Shown here piece by piece: positions 48,601 through 59,800 of a DNA stretch of 64,000 bases (its first letter is position 1; each line of letters opens with the position of its first letter). A program made the translations under genes and the position numbers. Location: the NCBI GenBank assembly GCA_022575985.1, contig JAKSXM010000275.1, forward strand, positions 62,001 to 126,000. The letters run 5' to 3'. Source of the DNA: Anagrus nilaparvatae (taxonomy: Eukaryota; Arthropoda; Insecta; Hymenoptera; Mymaridae). The notes beneath the pieces were generated by a model. That model was given only the letters and a program-made list of their open reading frames with translations, ran no database searches and was not told the origin of the DNA.

Positions 48601-49475
48601 TGAATTCAGCAACCTCGAAAACCTCCAAGTAGTTGATAACAAATAACAATTAGTTTTCGAATAATAATCTTTTGTAGTAAAATGGCACGTCTTATTCGAC
48701 AAATTATAGGCTTGAAATCGCTTGTTTTTCGGTGTTCAATTAACCTTTACGCTATGTATTTTCTGAAGGATTTTAGATTAAAGTCGACTATAAAACTGAA
48801 ATACTGATAAATTTTTAGTTCTAGGATGATTATTAGATTCAAATTCAAGACGTCAATTCTCGAAAGTTTTATTCTCGAAAAAATAAAGTTATAAGTTATA
48901 GAATTTTATTATAATTTTTTCGTCATGTGCGGAATTCACTTGTTATATTTCAAAATTTTAAGGGGAATCGATTTTCTTAATTTACAACTTTCCAATTAAT
49001 AAAACAAAAAATGCTGTTTTATAATATTAATTTTGTCCTTTTACCTATTTGCTTTTATAAAAAATTTAATTAGAAATCTTTTTTTGTTAATAATAAAATT
49101 TCATTTTTCAATTTTTTATAAACGTTTTAAGTAGCGCGCGAAATTCAAAAATTTATAAAATTTTTAAACAAGTTATTGAAATTTGAGCTTCTTAAGTTTA
49201 TTGAAATTTATAAAAACTTGAAATATTTGATCAAAATTCGCACTAAAAATTCATAAAATAGTGAAAAACTTCCTGAAGTTTTTATGCTTTCTATAAATCT
49301 ATTTTGTGAAACTTACTTAATTTCCAAAAAAAGAATAATTATAATTATTATTTAAAAAAAAAATAGCAAGAAAAAATTTTTTCCGTTGTAAAATTTGAAA
49401 AATACTTACCAAAAATATAATATTTGAAAAGTACATAAAAGCCCTTGAGGCTCGAAAATGATGTTTTTCTTTCAT
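39632..49475 (-). CDS. Tetraspanin (up to the in-frame TGA)
   Basis: Complement of exons 49410-49475, 47738-47956, 44760-44942, 44247-44459, 39792-40011 and the start of 39699-38507; phases agree. 322 aa to TGA (39634-39632), a normal tetraspanin length. Tetraspanins organise membrane microdomains through partner binding. Seen: cytoplasmic MKEKHHFRASRAF, TM1 AFMYFSNIIFLMSGFALMSL, TM2 ALGIVAVGFFIAITGVIGCW, TM3 ISFMIAGKCTLCVAVVFW, and a large extracellular loop with CCGI, SCC, one IC and GC (six cysteines). TM4 is VLIFLGISFSVILIELSVLL, then a basic cytoplasmic KIKKRKRRRGKI. The subfamily is not assigned. Intron 4 (4.2 kb) holds nested palindromes. A 374-codon open frame follows the TGA. Confidence 0.88.
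40450..43015. mobile_element. Giant palindromic element E1 (tetraspanin intron 4), interrupted by E2
   Basis: Left arm from about 40450 (ATATGAGCAATTATTTTAAA) and right arm to 41600 (TTTAAATAATTGCTCATATA) pair over about 560 bp around a centre near 41015. Matching blocks include CATATCGATG/CATCGATATG, TTTCTGTTAGTTTAAACCTT and GATTTCTTTCTTGAAGAAAT. No transposase. E2 sits at the tip of the right arm. Confidence 0.8.
41601..43008. mobile_element. Giant palindromic element E2 nested in E1, with TSD
   Basis: Starts TTAGAGTGTGTCTTATTTTT and ends with its inverse, ACACACTCTAA. The arms (about 650-690 bp) pair along their whole length: TTTGGCTCCCCCCAT/ATGGGGGGAGCCAAA and CCGTGCCACCGAGCACTTGA with its complement near 42870. 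Flanked by TATACA on both sides (41595-41600 and 43009-43014). Non-coding. Confidence 0.88.
43067..43632. mobile_element. Palindromic element, TACTCCAGTC family (copy 2)
   Basis: Left end CTCCAGTCAAATTACGATTT and right end GCGATTTGACTGGAG are inverse. The arms carry TGATCACTAATTTCGGGATC and GATCACGAATTTTGGGGTC-type blocks shared with 6491-7168. Confidence 0.7.
45541..46288. mobile_element. TACTCCAG-family element with internal ~140-bp tandem units (copy 3)
   Basis: Ends ATACTCCAGAGAAAATACGG and CCGTATTTTCTCTGGAGTAT are perfect inverses. Between them, about four units starting GGGTTTTTTGGGTCGCTGAA recur at about 45619, 45747, 45876 and 46016, each followed by TTAATATTTCACCCTTA-like sequence. 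The last 150 bp revert to the inverse of the left arm. Lies in tetraspanin intron 2. Confidence 0.75.
46290..47737. other. Tetraspanin intron 2 remainder
   Basis: AT-rich, no exon-like frame that fits the tetraspanin phases and no recognised repeat. Confidence 0.45.
47957..49409. other. Tetraspanin intron 1
   Basis: AT-rich spacer between the first exon (22 codons) and the exon encoding the end of TM1 onward. Nothing else recognised. Confidence 0.5.
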
Positions 49476-51911
49476 TTTAAAAATTTTTTGTATTATTTTA
49501 ATTAAATCATAAAATAATCACTCATATAATGTAACATTCAATTAGAAACTTCATTTTTGTTATTTTGAATCCATTTTATTCATTAAATCCTTCATAAAAC
49601 CTCAATTTCATTTTTGAAATATTTTAAAACAACCAAATTAGTCATATTAACACTTTTTGACATCGATGAAAACAATAAATTAAATCACTTTTTTGGCAAA
49701 CATTTTTTTTTTAAATAAAAAAACACTTACTAATAAAAATTTATTATTTTCTCTTTAACACAGAAAAATTAAACAAGATTAAATAGTAAAAAAAACGTAC
49801 GTTATAATCTCATCCGTAAAGAGAGCATACCGGTGTAAATCTAACTCGTATTATATTTTGTGTTCAAGTTTCCTATAGAGGTGCCCCTTGATGCGCGACG
49901 ATGGTCGACCCCTTAGATATTTAATTTTATAGAAAAGGAAAAAATAGTGGGGACTTTTTATTTTGTATTATTTTATAATAAACAAGAATAATTTTTAATA
50001 CTATTTTTCATATATTATAAAAAAAATAAACAACCGGATGAACGGAAACGGAAGGAAATTTTTTTGTGTGAAAAATTACTTTAAACATATAGTACTATTT
50101 TTTTGTATAATGCAGGTGGGGTTCATTTATATAAATTATATTGGGTGTGGGTTTAAAATACAACAGGTGTTTTTTATATACTTTTTTTATAAATTTATTG
50201 AAGCACATTTTTTCAAATACAAATTCATTATGTAATCTTGCATGTACAGGCAGAGGTTGCCACATTCAAGGATTCAGAGACTTTTTGCAGATAATCTTTA
50301 AACAAAATTTCGTAAATCCAACTTTATTTTAAGAATATTGGGTATCCACAATTTTGTTTTTGAAAATTTAATTTTTTTTTTGGACTTATAAATTTCTATT
50401 TGCTCAATTAATTTGCTTAACCCTTCATATTTAAGTTAATTTTTTTTAAAATTGCAGGTAATAAAATTACCCCTAGCAGGTATTTTGGGTTTTTTTACAT
50501 TGTTTTTAAAATTGCCTTTTTTAAGGGTAGAAAAGTGAAAAATAAGGGTGTTATATAATGTCAAAAAAATTTTTGACTTCAGATTCAGACTCAGTGACCC
50601 AATATACTTACTAGGATCATCAGAAAAAAAAGGCTAACTTAAATTTGAAGAATTAAGGGGGGTGAGGGGGGGAGGTTCACCCCATTTTCAAAACAGGAAC
50701 TAGATTGACTGTAGACTTTGTTCTTGAGTAGTTTCTGAAGAGATTCCTATAGGTTTAATCTTCATTTAATCATCGTCGTGATTTTTAGAGACTTGGCCTT
50801 TTTTTTACACCTCAGCCATATCGGGTTATACTATAATACTATAATTATTATTAGTGGGAATAAGGGTATGCAAAAGTTCGGTGTTTTTGTGGGACACGTC
50901 GGGTTGGTTTGGTAGACCTGAAAAAGGTCTTATGATACGGTTTTGAAAAAAAATTTTTGGTATATATAAAACATATGCGACCTTAAATGTTCCTAAAATA
51001 GTAAATTTTCTTTTTTATGGCACATCGATATTCAGCTGTCAATATAATTTTTTACTGAAAAAAAATCGCAAACAAGTAATAGTCGATAGATGCCAATATA
51101 ATTTTTTTACTTTTGTCTGGATTTTTATATTAATTTTAAAAAAATATTTTTTTAGCCAAGTCATCCGAATTTTTAAAATGTTTGACACCAGCAATAATTT
51201 TGCATTTCGCATAAAAGTCGAAAAATACCTATTTCAAAACATTAATATTGCTATAAATTCAATTTTTCTTTTCTCTTATTTGCATAAAAAATTATTTAGT
51301 CTAAAAATATAATGATTTTGCATAATTTTTATATCAAATTTAATAATTAAAAAAAAAAAAGTTGCTTATTTATCAAATGATGTACATTTACAATATTTTA
51401 TGCAAAATTCTGCATACTTATAATGAAAAAATATTTTATGTATACTTTTTTAAAAATTAATTGCATCTAAATCAGTGACCTGAATAAAAGTATTAAATGA
51501 ATAAGATTTCAGTTCAATAATGTATGTTATTTTATTATAAACATTGTTTAAACAAATTACTAACTTCAACATATAGTTAAGTTTATAAACAATGCAGTAA
51601 ATATATGTGTTAAATAATTTTTAAATTCATTATGATAACTAATTATAAAAAAATATTTTTACAAAATTAATGCAAGATTTAATAATAACTTTTTAAACTA
51701 CATTTTTCAAAACTCTATTTATAAATAATGTTATTTAAGAAGCATTTAATCCGCAAATCTCAATTAACAGGTAGGCCATGAGATGTAAAAAAAACAAGGC
51801 TTGCAAAAACATATATGTACTATGAAAAAATCACTGAATTCTAATAATATATCATCATGCACATACTGTAAACATAATATGCCGGTATATTACGTTTTTT
51901 ATTAAAAAAAA
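49476..51911. other. Upstream region of tetraspanin, AT-rich
   Basis: Should contain the tetraspanin 5' UTR and promoter; a GC-richer patch at about 49860-49915 (AGGTGCCCCTTGATGCGCGA) could mark a promoter or first non-coding exon. No further gene seen; short T/A repeats throughout. Confidence 0.4.
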
Positions 51912-52241
51912 TCAACGCAGTTTTACTATAAGTACTCCCTCCTTATATTTATTTATTTTTCTCACGTTAATTCCATTTAAAAAAATATATGTATAAAGTA
52001 TTTGAGCTATAATACAGATTTCATATCCATTATTGTAAATGTTCAGTAAGCTTATCTCCTGTGTTTTTATATTTAAACTAATTCCAGCATACATTTTATA
52101 ATATACTTTTTTTATACATAAATCATAAATTGAATTCATTCTTATTGTATTTTTAATAAATGTCTTTTGGTAAGATAATATTTTATTTTTAGAATGACAA
52201 AATTGTTTTGCATTAATATTGATCTTTTTCATTTTACTCAA
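51912..52241 (-). CDS. Hypothetical protein, 109 aa (uncertain)
   Basis: Single open frame starting MSKMKKININAKQF and ending YKEGVLIVKLR, 100 bp downstream of the ELP4 stop on the same strand. The second half (IYDLCIKKVYYKMYAGISLN ... IAQILYTYIFLNGINVRKIN) has a balanced, protein-like composition, but I recognise no family. It may be a small single-exon gene, a 3' UTR frame of ELP4, or chance. Confidence 0.3.
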   Translation of the reverse strand: MSKMKKININAKQFCHSKNKILSYQKTFIKNTIRMNSIYDLCIKKVYYKMYAGISLNIKTQEISLLNIYNNGYEICIIAQILYTYIFLNGINVRKINKYKEGVLIVKLR

Positions 52242-52341
52242 AAAATAACATTTATATTAAAAATATAATTTCTGTAAAATATTTTTAAATAACCATTTAA
52301 ACCTTATTATTTACAATTTTAAATTAATTAATAAATTATAT

Positions 52342-53739
52342 TTAAAAATCTAATTTGCTCTTTCCTAACGTTCCTCCGCAACCAGTAAAATTAGCTGTGT
52401 CATCTTGTTCTCTTTGAGTTGTATCTCCAAATTCAGGAGGTAAATGGAGTATCTAATAATTAATATTTAATTTCAATATATGTTTTTATATAACTAATAT
52501 AAAATTATAAAATACCTCCACAAGAAATTTTTTCCTTCTTAGTTTATATGCTAAATCTGTAAATAAAATATCTTGACAAGTTAGTGTATTAAATGCAGCT
52601 AATTTTTTTATATTTAATAATCCATGGTAATCTTTAAACACTGGATTTGTCTCTTTAGATGAGCCAGCAAACGATTCAAGACTAACTACAATGTCTGATA
52701 AATGTTCTAACCTTTCTACAACAGAAGTCTAAAAAGAAAAAAATTAACATTAATTACTAGACATTTTAAATTATATTTTTTTTCTCACCGAGTTATCATA
52801 ATTTTGTACTGGAAAACTTATTGCAGCCACTGCAAAAGATTCTCTTAATAAAGATCTAAGCATGTACATAAATTTTAATAAATCTTTTTGTGCTTCTTCT
52901 TCGTTGTCATTTAACCACATTCTGGATCCTAATGAATGAATTGCGATTCTTAGAATACTTTTTTTTTCTGATGCCGCAGAAACTAAGAATTTTTCATTGA
53001 CTATGGTTTTTTTTATGTCAATAAGTAACTTCATATAATCATTATTTTTAAAAATCATAGTTTCCTTTTCAATATGTTCTTCGTTCCAAAAAAAAGTTTT
53101 AGCAGAATCTAAAATTTCTTTGCCCATTTTTTTGGTGAGATCATAATAATGACCAAATTCATCACCTGGAGAAGAATTAACAATTTTCATATTTTGATAT
53201 CTCCATGCTATTTTCATTTGTTCATCATTATTTGTGATAGATTTTTCAGATTTCGAATCATCTTTAATTACAGCAGGTAAATCTGTTAAAATTTCAGAAG
53301 GGCTTACATCTTGTGACGCTACATACAAAGGATGAGTTGATACTATTCCTTCAGCCATAAAATACTTCATGATAATTTTTGAATGAATATTGTAAAAGTC
53401 CTCCTCTATAATAATTTTTTTTTAAATATAAAGCTATCTAATATGAAATATTGAAATTGTATAGTATTTATTAGTATAAGCTCTTTGAGTATTTACTTAC
53501 CAATCAGTAAGATGGATCCAACTGGTAAACCTCCTCCTTTAAAATGAAATCATTAAAAAATTTTTATGAAATAACTATAATTTATTTGTATTTTAAAAAA
53601 ACTGCATTTTAAATTTACCGATGAAATGATCTAATGATGGAATCCCTGTTGAAACTAAAAGTTGTGCATTTCGAGTTGCAAGTTTAGTACCTGGTATGAT
53701 TGGTACCTGAGGCTTAGCAATTTTTATATTAGAAAACAT
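52342..53739 (-). CDS. Elp4: Elongator complex protein 4
   Basis: Complement of exons 53619-53739, 53501-53536 (36 nt), 52789-53405, 52516-52728, 52342-52452; GT-AG, phases consistent, 365 aa, slightly shorter than human ELP4. It forms the RecA-fold ELP456 ring that assists Elongator in modifying wobble uridines of tRNA. Seen: PGTKLATRNAQLLVSTGIPS then LDHFIGGGLPVGSILLIEED; KYFMAEGIVSTHPLYVAS; IAWRYQNMK; VVSLESFAGSSKETNPVFKD; YHGLLNIKKL; LAYKLRRKKFLVE; C-terminal CGGTLGKSKLDF. The start codon gives the expected short N-terminus before the PGTK block. Divergent to centrin with 720 bp between start codons. Confidence 0.93.
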
Positions 53740-54459
53740 ATTTAAAACATTCGTTGTACAGGTTGTACTTTAATTTTCGATTAACCTAAAATCACATTGA
53801 CAATATTATAATATTTTGATTAGGTCAAAACAAACTTTGAAAATATTCCTTTCGAAATCAATCTATGCAAAAATATTGAAATTAAAATAGATTCACCAAA
53901 AGTTACAATACCTATAATCTAACTTATAACCAAAGAAATTTGTTATTTTTTTAAACGGGCATTGATAATAACAACAAACAGATTCAAAATAAATGAAACA
54001 ACACGTGTTTCTCTCGCAGTGTTGTGATATACACAGTTTTTGGGAATGGGACGGTTAATATATTTGCACTTTTTCAAGAATATGATTGGTCTTTTTTTGC
54101 TATTTGCTTCTTTTTAGATTATAAATTTATAAACATTAAATATTATTATATATCAATCTCTGATATTATGCAAATATTTATTTGAAAATTTACTGCAATT
54201 TTGTAACAAAAATATTTTAAACTATTTTCATATTAAAAATTTTATTTAAGTAAAGACGAATCCTATATTATATTTTACAGAGATATAGTTATAAATGTGT
54301 TTTCAATATAAAAACAAAATAACTTTAAAAACTTAGCAACCTGCAACAGCAAATAAATAAACAGGTACCTATATAATAATTCTATTAAAAAATTGTGCAA
54401 AAAATAAATTTACCATTGTAGAAATAAAAATTTAATTGTTAAATCTTAAAAATTATAAA
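53740..54459. promoter_or_regulatory. Shared 5' region of Elp4 (-) and centrin (+)
   Basis: The 720 bp between the two divergent start codons contain no other gene, so both promoters must lie here. No TATA box or defined motif can be called with confidence. Confidence 0.45.
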
Positions 54460-55062
54460 ATGGCAAGTTAATCTAATGACTTTTATTGCTAATAATCATA
54501 AACTATAAAAATTTAAGCTTAAAAATGTTTTCTATTATCAAATAATTTAATTTGCTTACAGGCAACAAAAAAATCAACAAATATATCCAGGAAAAAACCA
54601 TTTACTAAATTTGAACTTACTGAGGAGCAAAAAGGAGATATAAAAGAAGCATTTGATCTATTTGATCCAGATGGCACAGGTAAAATAGCAACTAGAGATT
54701 TGAAAGTAGCTATTAGAGCACTTGGATTTGAACCCAGCCGAGAAGAAATTAGAAAATTAACAGCAGCCGTTGATCCTGATGGTTTAGGAAAATTATCGTT
54801 TGAAGAATTTCTTGATCTAATGTCCGATAAAATGTCAGAAAAAGACTCAAAAGAAGAAGTTATAAGAGCTTTTAAACTATTTGATGATGATAACACAGGA
54901 AAAATAACTTTTAAAAATTTAAAAAGAGTTGCAAAAGAACTTGGTGAAGCTTTAACACATGAAGAATTACAAGAAATGATAGATGAAGCTGATAGGGATG
55001 GAGATGGTGAAATTTCCCAAGAAGAATTTATTAGAGTAATGAAAAAGACTGGCTTGTATTAA
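54460..55062 (+). CDS. Centrin
   Basis: Main exon 54562-55062 encodes [20 protein letters not shown] through KKTGLY. The only fitting start is ATG at 54460-54462, joined by a 99-nt intron with GC donor (ATG|GCAAGT) and AG acceptor (54560-54561), giving M-ATKK and 167 aa. Centrins are EF-hand proteins of centrioles, basal bodies and nucleotide-excision repair/mRNA export complexes. Four EF-hands: [25 protein letters not shown] (Leu at a ligand position, probably weak), [12 protein letters not shown] (position 12 Asn, atypical) and [12 protein letters not shown] (canonical). [11 protein letters not shown] and KKTGLY are centrin signatures. Convergent with EXOSC8, stops 88 bp apart. Confidence 0.95.
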
Positions 55063-55150
55063 TATTTATTTATTTACATAATTATTTTTAATAAAAATAA
55101 TGTTTTAAACAATTTCATTTTTTATCACAAAATTCCAATTTTTTTAAATA

Positions 55151-56334
55151 CTAATTTTTTACGGAATCTGATACTACTGATAAGATAAGTTTTCTAACCA
55201 GTTTTCCATGATTCCTTGCATTAGCAATACTTTTGCAAATTAACTCTTGTGTTATAGGAATACCACCAGATTTATGAATAAAACACATATTTTTTTCATT
55301 AAATGCTATAGTCAGTGTGCTCATTGCTAATCTTTCTTCATCTTCAATTGGATCCATTATTAATAGTTGACTGTATAGAGTAATACAATTTTTTAGTATA
55401 AAAAACATTTCATTTTTTAATTAAAAAAAAAATCTGTTACTTACTCTTCAAATATACCAATTGTTGTACTTATAGCTATGTGTTTTAATGGAAAACTTAT
55501 TTTTTTGTTTTCATCTACAATTATACTGTTAGTTTCAGCTGTGTAATCAATAGCAGGTAATGTTACTGAAATAAATTAATAATTAAACTTAAGGTGTAAA
55601 AAAAATGCTGAGCAAAATTTTGAATTAAACTTACAAACTTTTAAGGCTGCCATTAAAGCACCAATGCATGCATCTATAACTGAGCCATCATAATCTACAC
55701 ATACCATATCACAGTATAAAACCCATGCGAGTTTGTCTTTGTGTATACACAAGTCTTTTAAGTCTACAGCTTCTGAATTTACTAATATGCTTTCCACAAG
55801 TTTTGTTATACATTGGGCTTCTTCGCTGGGAGGTCCAGGACGAAACTTTGGAGATGACAAGGGTGTTAAATCTACATTAGGTACCATGAACCCACAATCA
55901 GGACTTTCAGCTTTAGGGCATGCCAATTCCTAAAATATAATTAATTACCTTATTTAAATATTGTATAGTATATCCACAATCAAATAAAACTATACGTACA
56001 GCTTTAATACCACAAACTACAGCAGTATTGCCTATTTTAAATACTGCTGAACTATCAGCTTGTGTGATTGACGATACATTAATGCTTACTGGGCGAAAAG
56101 AAGTAAATTCTCTACCATCTGGTCGCACAGAAGAAGCCTGATAGCATAAATTATAATTTTAAATAAAAAGATAATATTTGCTTAAATTTATAAATAACTA
56201 CTTACGAAATGATCCCTCAAATATTTAGCCGGATGTATAGTTCTAAAAAAATTTATATGCTCTCAAATTTTATAAAGTTATTAAATTTAATTAAAATTTA
56301 CAAATTAAAAAACCTACTTGAAAATAGATTCCAT
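55151..56334 (-). CDS. EXOSC8: Exosome complex component RRP43 (EXOSC8)
   Basis: Complement of exons 56318-56334, 56206-56242, 56000-56137, 55635-55929, 55445-55565, 55151-55370; phases consistent, 275 aa (human 276). It is an RNase PH-like, catalytically inactive subunit of the nine-protein exosome ring for 3'-5' RNA processing and decay. Seen: MESIFKTIHPAKYLRDHF, RPDGREFTSFRPVSINVSSI, KIGNTAVVCGIKAELACPKA, FMVPNVDLTPLSSPKFRPGP, LAWVLYCDMVCVDYDGSVID, GIFEDQLLIMDPIEDEERLA, FIHKSGGIPITQELI. The first coding exon is 17 nt. Start codons of this gene and PFK are divergent, 559 bp apart. Confidence 0.93.
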
Positions 56335-56893
56335 TTTGATGTGTATATTTAATCCTCTTATTTATTTTTCTTATTTATTTTGCAATTTTTAAATTTAATA
56401 TGACTTTATAATCCCATGCTGCAGATTCTGTGTTTATTATTATAACCTGTAATACGGAGGAGACTGCTCTGATTCGTTTAAACACTCCAAAATGGCGTCA
56501 AAACTCAAAATTGTGTTTACAATAGGTAAAACTATATATAGGTAAATATAGGTAAGTTTCATAATTCGTTTTTTGTTTACAAAGTGTTTGTCAGTCATCA
56601 ACTTTCTTTAATTAATTGGAATCAAGCATATTAACAATTTTTATTAAAAAAAATAAGGAATAGTTCAAATCATTTAGTGATAAAACATAAATAAAATAAA
56701 TAATAATTCTTATTTTTGCAATTAATTAAAAGATTTATTTATCTTTTACTTTTTTTTTAAGTATGTCCTTATATTGACATTGAACTACAAATTAGATTAA
56801 TAATGAATATTGGCTTTTAATAAAATTAAGTGCAATGCTTTGATTTTGCAGATTTTTATTTCTTATATATTAAGCAGTTTAAACTCAAAAATA
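56335..56893. promoter_or_regulatory. Shared 5' region of EXOSC8 (-) and PFK (+)
   Basis: No other gene fits. A likely acceptor (TTTTGCAG at about 56845-56851) followed by a short leader before ATG 56894 suggests a non-coding first exon and a 5' UTR intron for PFK. A GC-richer block at about 56440-56500 may be the promoter core. Confidence 0.45.
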
Positions 56894-59800
56894 ATGGATG
56901 AAGAACCAGTTTCAACCAGGTTCATTAAACCTGGAAGTTATAAAAACAAAGGTCTTGCAGTATTTACCAGTGGTGGAGATTCTCAAGGTTATTACTTTAC
57001 TGCAATATTAATACTTAAGTAAAAAGAGTATTGTTGTTCAATGAAAAATTATTTTCATGATAGGTATGAATGCGGCTGTTCGAGCTGTAGTTCGGATGGG
57101 TATATATTTAGGATGTAAAGTTTTTTTCATAAAGGAAGGTTATCAAGGTATGGTTGATGGAGGTGACAATATAGTGGAAGCCAATTGGTCATCCGTATCT
57201 TGTATAATTCACAGGGTAACCCATTATAATTATGAAATTTATGTAAATATTTTAAAGAATAATTTTTTAGGGTGGTACTGTGATTGGTTCAGCACGTTGC
57301 TCAGAATTCAAAGAAAAGGTAGGAAGAAAAAAAGCAGCCAAAAATTTAATCACTCGAGGAATTTCTAATTTGGTTGTAATTGGTGGTGATGGTTCTCTTA
57401 CTGGTGCAAATCTCTTTAAAGAAGAGTGGTCAGAACTCTTAAAAGATTTAGTAAAAGACGGGGAAATTTCTAGCGAACAGGCTAAAAAATATGCACATTT
57501 GCATATTGTTGGTATGGTTGGTTCTATCGATAATGATTTCTGTGGAACTGATATGACAATCGGTACAGACAGTGCTTTGCATAGAATAATTGAAAGCATT
57601 GACGCAATTGGTAGTACCGCAAATTCTCATCAACGTACATTTATTATGGAAGTTATGGGTCGTCATTGTGGGTAAGTAAATTTTACTTTCTACATACCAA
57701 AAATAAACTATTAGTATTACAAATTAATTAATTTTTTTTACAAAATTATATATGATACAACCGTAAAAAAGTAGCATTAATGTTTTTAAAGAGTTAAATT
57801 TTGTTGAGGCTATAGGTATTTAGCCATTGTTGGTGCTTTGGCAGCTGAGGCGGACTATGTATTCTTTCCCGAATGTCCACCTCCTGTTGATTGGCCTGAT
57901 AAACTTTGCAAAAAGTTGGAACAGGCAAGATTAAGAGTTTTTATTTAAAAAGAATATGTATATACCCTTTGATACTTTTATGTTCATGACTAATTAATAT
58001 CTAATATTTTTTGAGCTGATATAAAACAATGATATTCTGATTTTTTGCAGTACTTTTGTTATATTTATAATTTATAATAATAAAATAAAATATTTATTTA
58101 ATCCTGATTTTTTAAAACATTCAGGAAATATCTGAATTTTTATTCATGACTTTAATCTCATCATCCATTGTTTTGTAAAAAATAATAGCTTAATTCTTAG
58201 ATAAATGCAAGTTAAGAGCCAATTTTAAAATTAATGATTGCTAAATGATTTATAGAGGGTGAAGCCAGATTCAATAAAAAAATACTTAACATTAAAAATT
58301 AGGATGTTTTCATTATGCAGTAACATTTTAATGATTTTCATTTGACATAATTACACTATTACAGCTATTTGGCTCTTGTGGCAGCTCTATGCTGTGAAGC
58401 TGATTATGTATTCATCCCAGAGTGGCCACCTGAGCAGGATTGGCCAAATAAACTCTGCAAAAAATTAGTACAGGTTTGAATCAAAATTCATTTTCCTATT
58501 TTTTTTTTAATTCATTAATTCATTATTCATTACATTTAATTAATAAAATTGATGAATTTTCATTTGACAAAATAATTTATTGTTTGCTTATTTGAATGCT
58601 TTTTTTATTTTTATTTTAATTAAAAGTATTCATTAAAATTTGAGCTTATTATTTTAAAATTTCTGCTTTTAATTATGAATAAAGTAGGTGAATAATTCAT
58701 TTTTAAAATTTTAAACAAAATATTTTTTCTGTACAGTAGCCACGAAAGTACCATTCTCGCTACTGCCGCAGAAAAATTTTATACGGCCCTTGTCCATAAA
58801 TAAAGAATGTGCCAAATCGCAATTTACGTGCGATTTGGATCATTCTTTACTTTTTTGACCACGAACCGTAAATATAATTTTATGAATCATTAAGTAAAAG
58901 CAGTACTTATTTAATACTCAAATACTAGAAATTTATTAACTATACTTTGTTTAAAACTATTATTATTTTTATAGGAACGTCTCACTGGTCAACGTTTAAA
59001 CATCATTATTGTAGCTGAAGGTGCTATTGATCGAAATGGCGATCCAATCACTTCTGAAAAAGTGCGTGAAGTTGTTGTTGCAAAACTTAATCAGGATACT
59101 AGAATTACTGTCCTAGGTCATGTACAAAGAGGTGGAAATCCATCAGCATTTGATAGGATTCTGGTAAGAAATTAAATTATTGTTATTAATCAGTTTTTAT
59201 ATATTTAATCTAATTCAGGGTTGCAGAATGGGTGCTGAAGCTGTAATGACTCTTGTAGAGGCTGAAGATGACACAGAAGCTAGCGTTGTAACACTAGATG
59301 GTAATCAAGCAGTTCGATTACCTTTGATGGAATGCGTTCAACGAACAAAAGCAGTAGCTCAAGCAATGGCTGATAAGAATTGGGATTTGGCAGTTCAGCT
59401 TCGTGGAAAGTTAGTTTTTATTGGATATTTTTGATAATGCTGTTAATTGAAATTTTCTAATTTGTAATTATTTAGGGGCTTTATTCGAAATTTGGAGACC
59501 TACAAAATGCTTACACGCTTGAAAGCTCCTGTCGATTTAAATAAAACCAAGGTACAAAAAAATTTATAATTAATAATATTAAAAAAAATTAGCACAGCAT
59601 CAGTAAATTTTATCTGCCTTATAAGTTAAGCTAAATAAAATAAATAAAAATTTAATAAACTAAATTTAGACGAAAAAAATTTAAAGCTCGGGTTTTTGGT
59701 GCTTTTAGGAATATAGATAAATATTAGTGTAAAAAGATTTTATTTGTAATTAGTTTAATATTTACCAAAATATTCAAAAACATGATTGATTTTGAAAAAT

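Noticed and set aside
54519..54896. 125-codon open frame on the minus strand
   Set aside because: It is the antisense shadow of the centrin coding exon, whose sense frame has unmistakable EF-hands.
57267..57599. 110-codon minus-strand open frame
   Set aside because: Antisense shadow of PFK exon 3.
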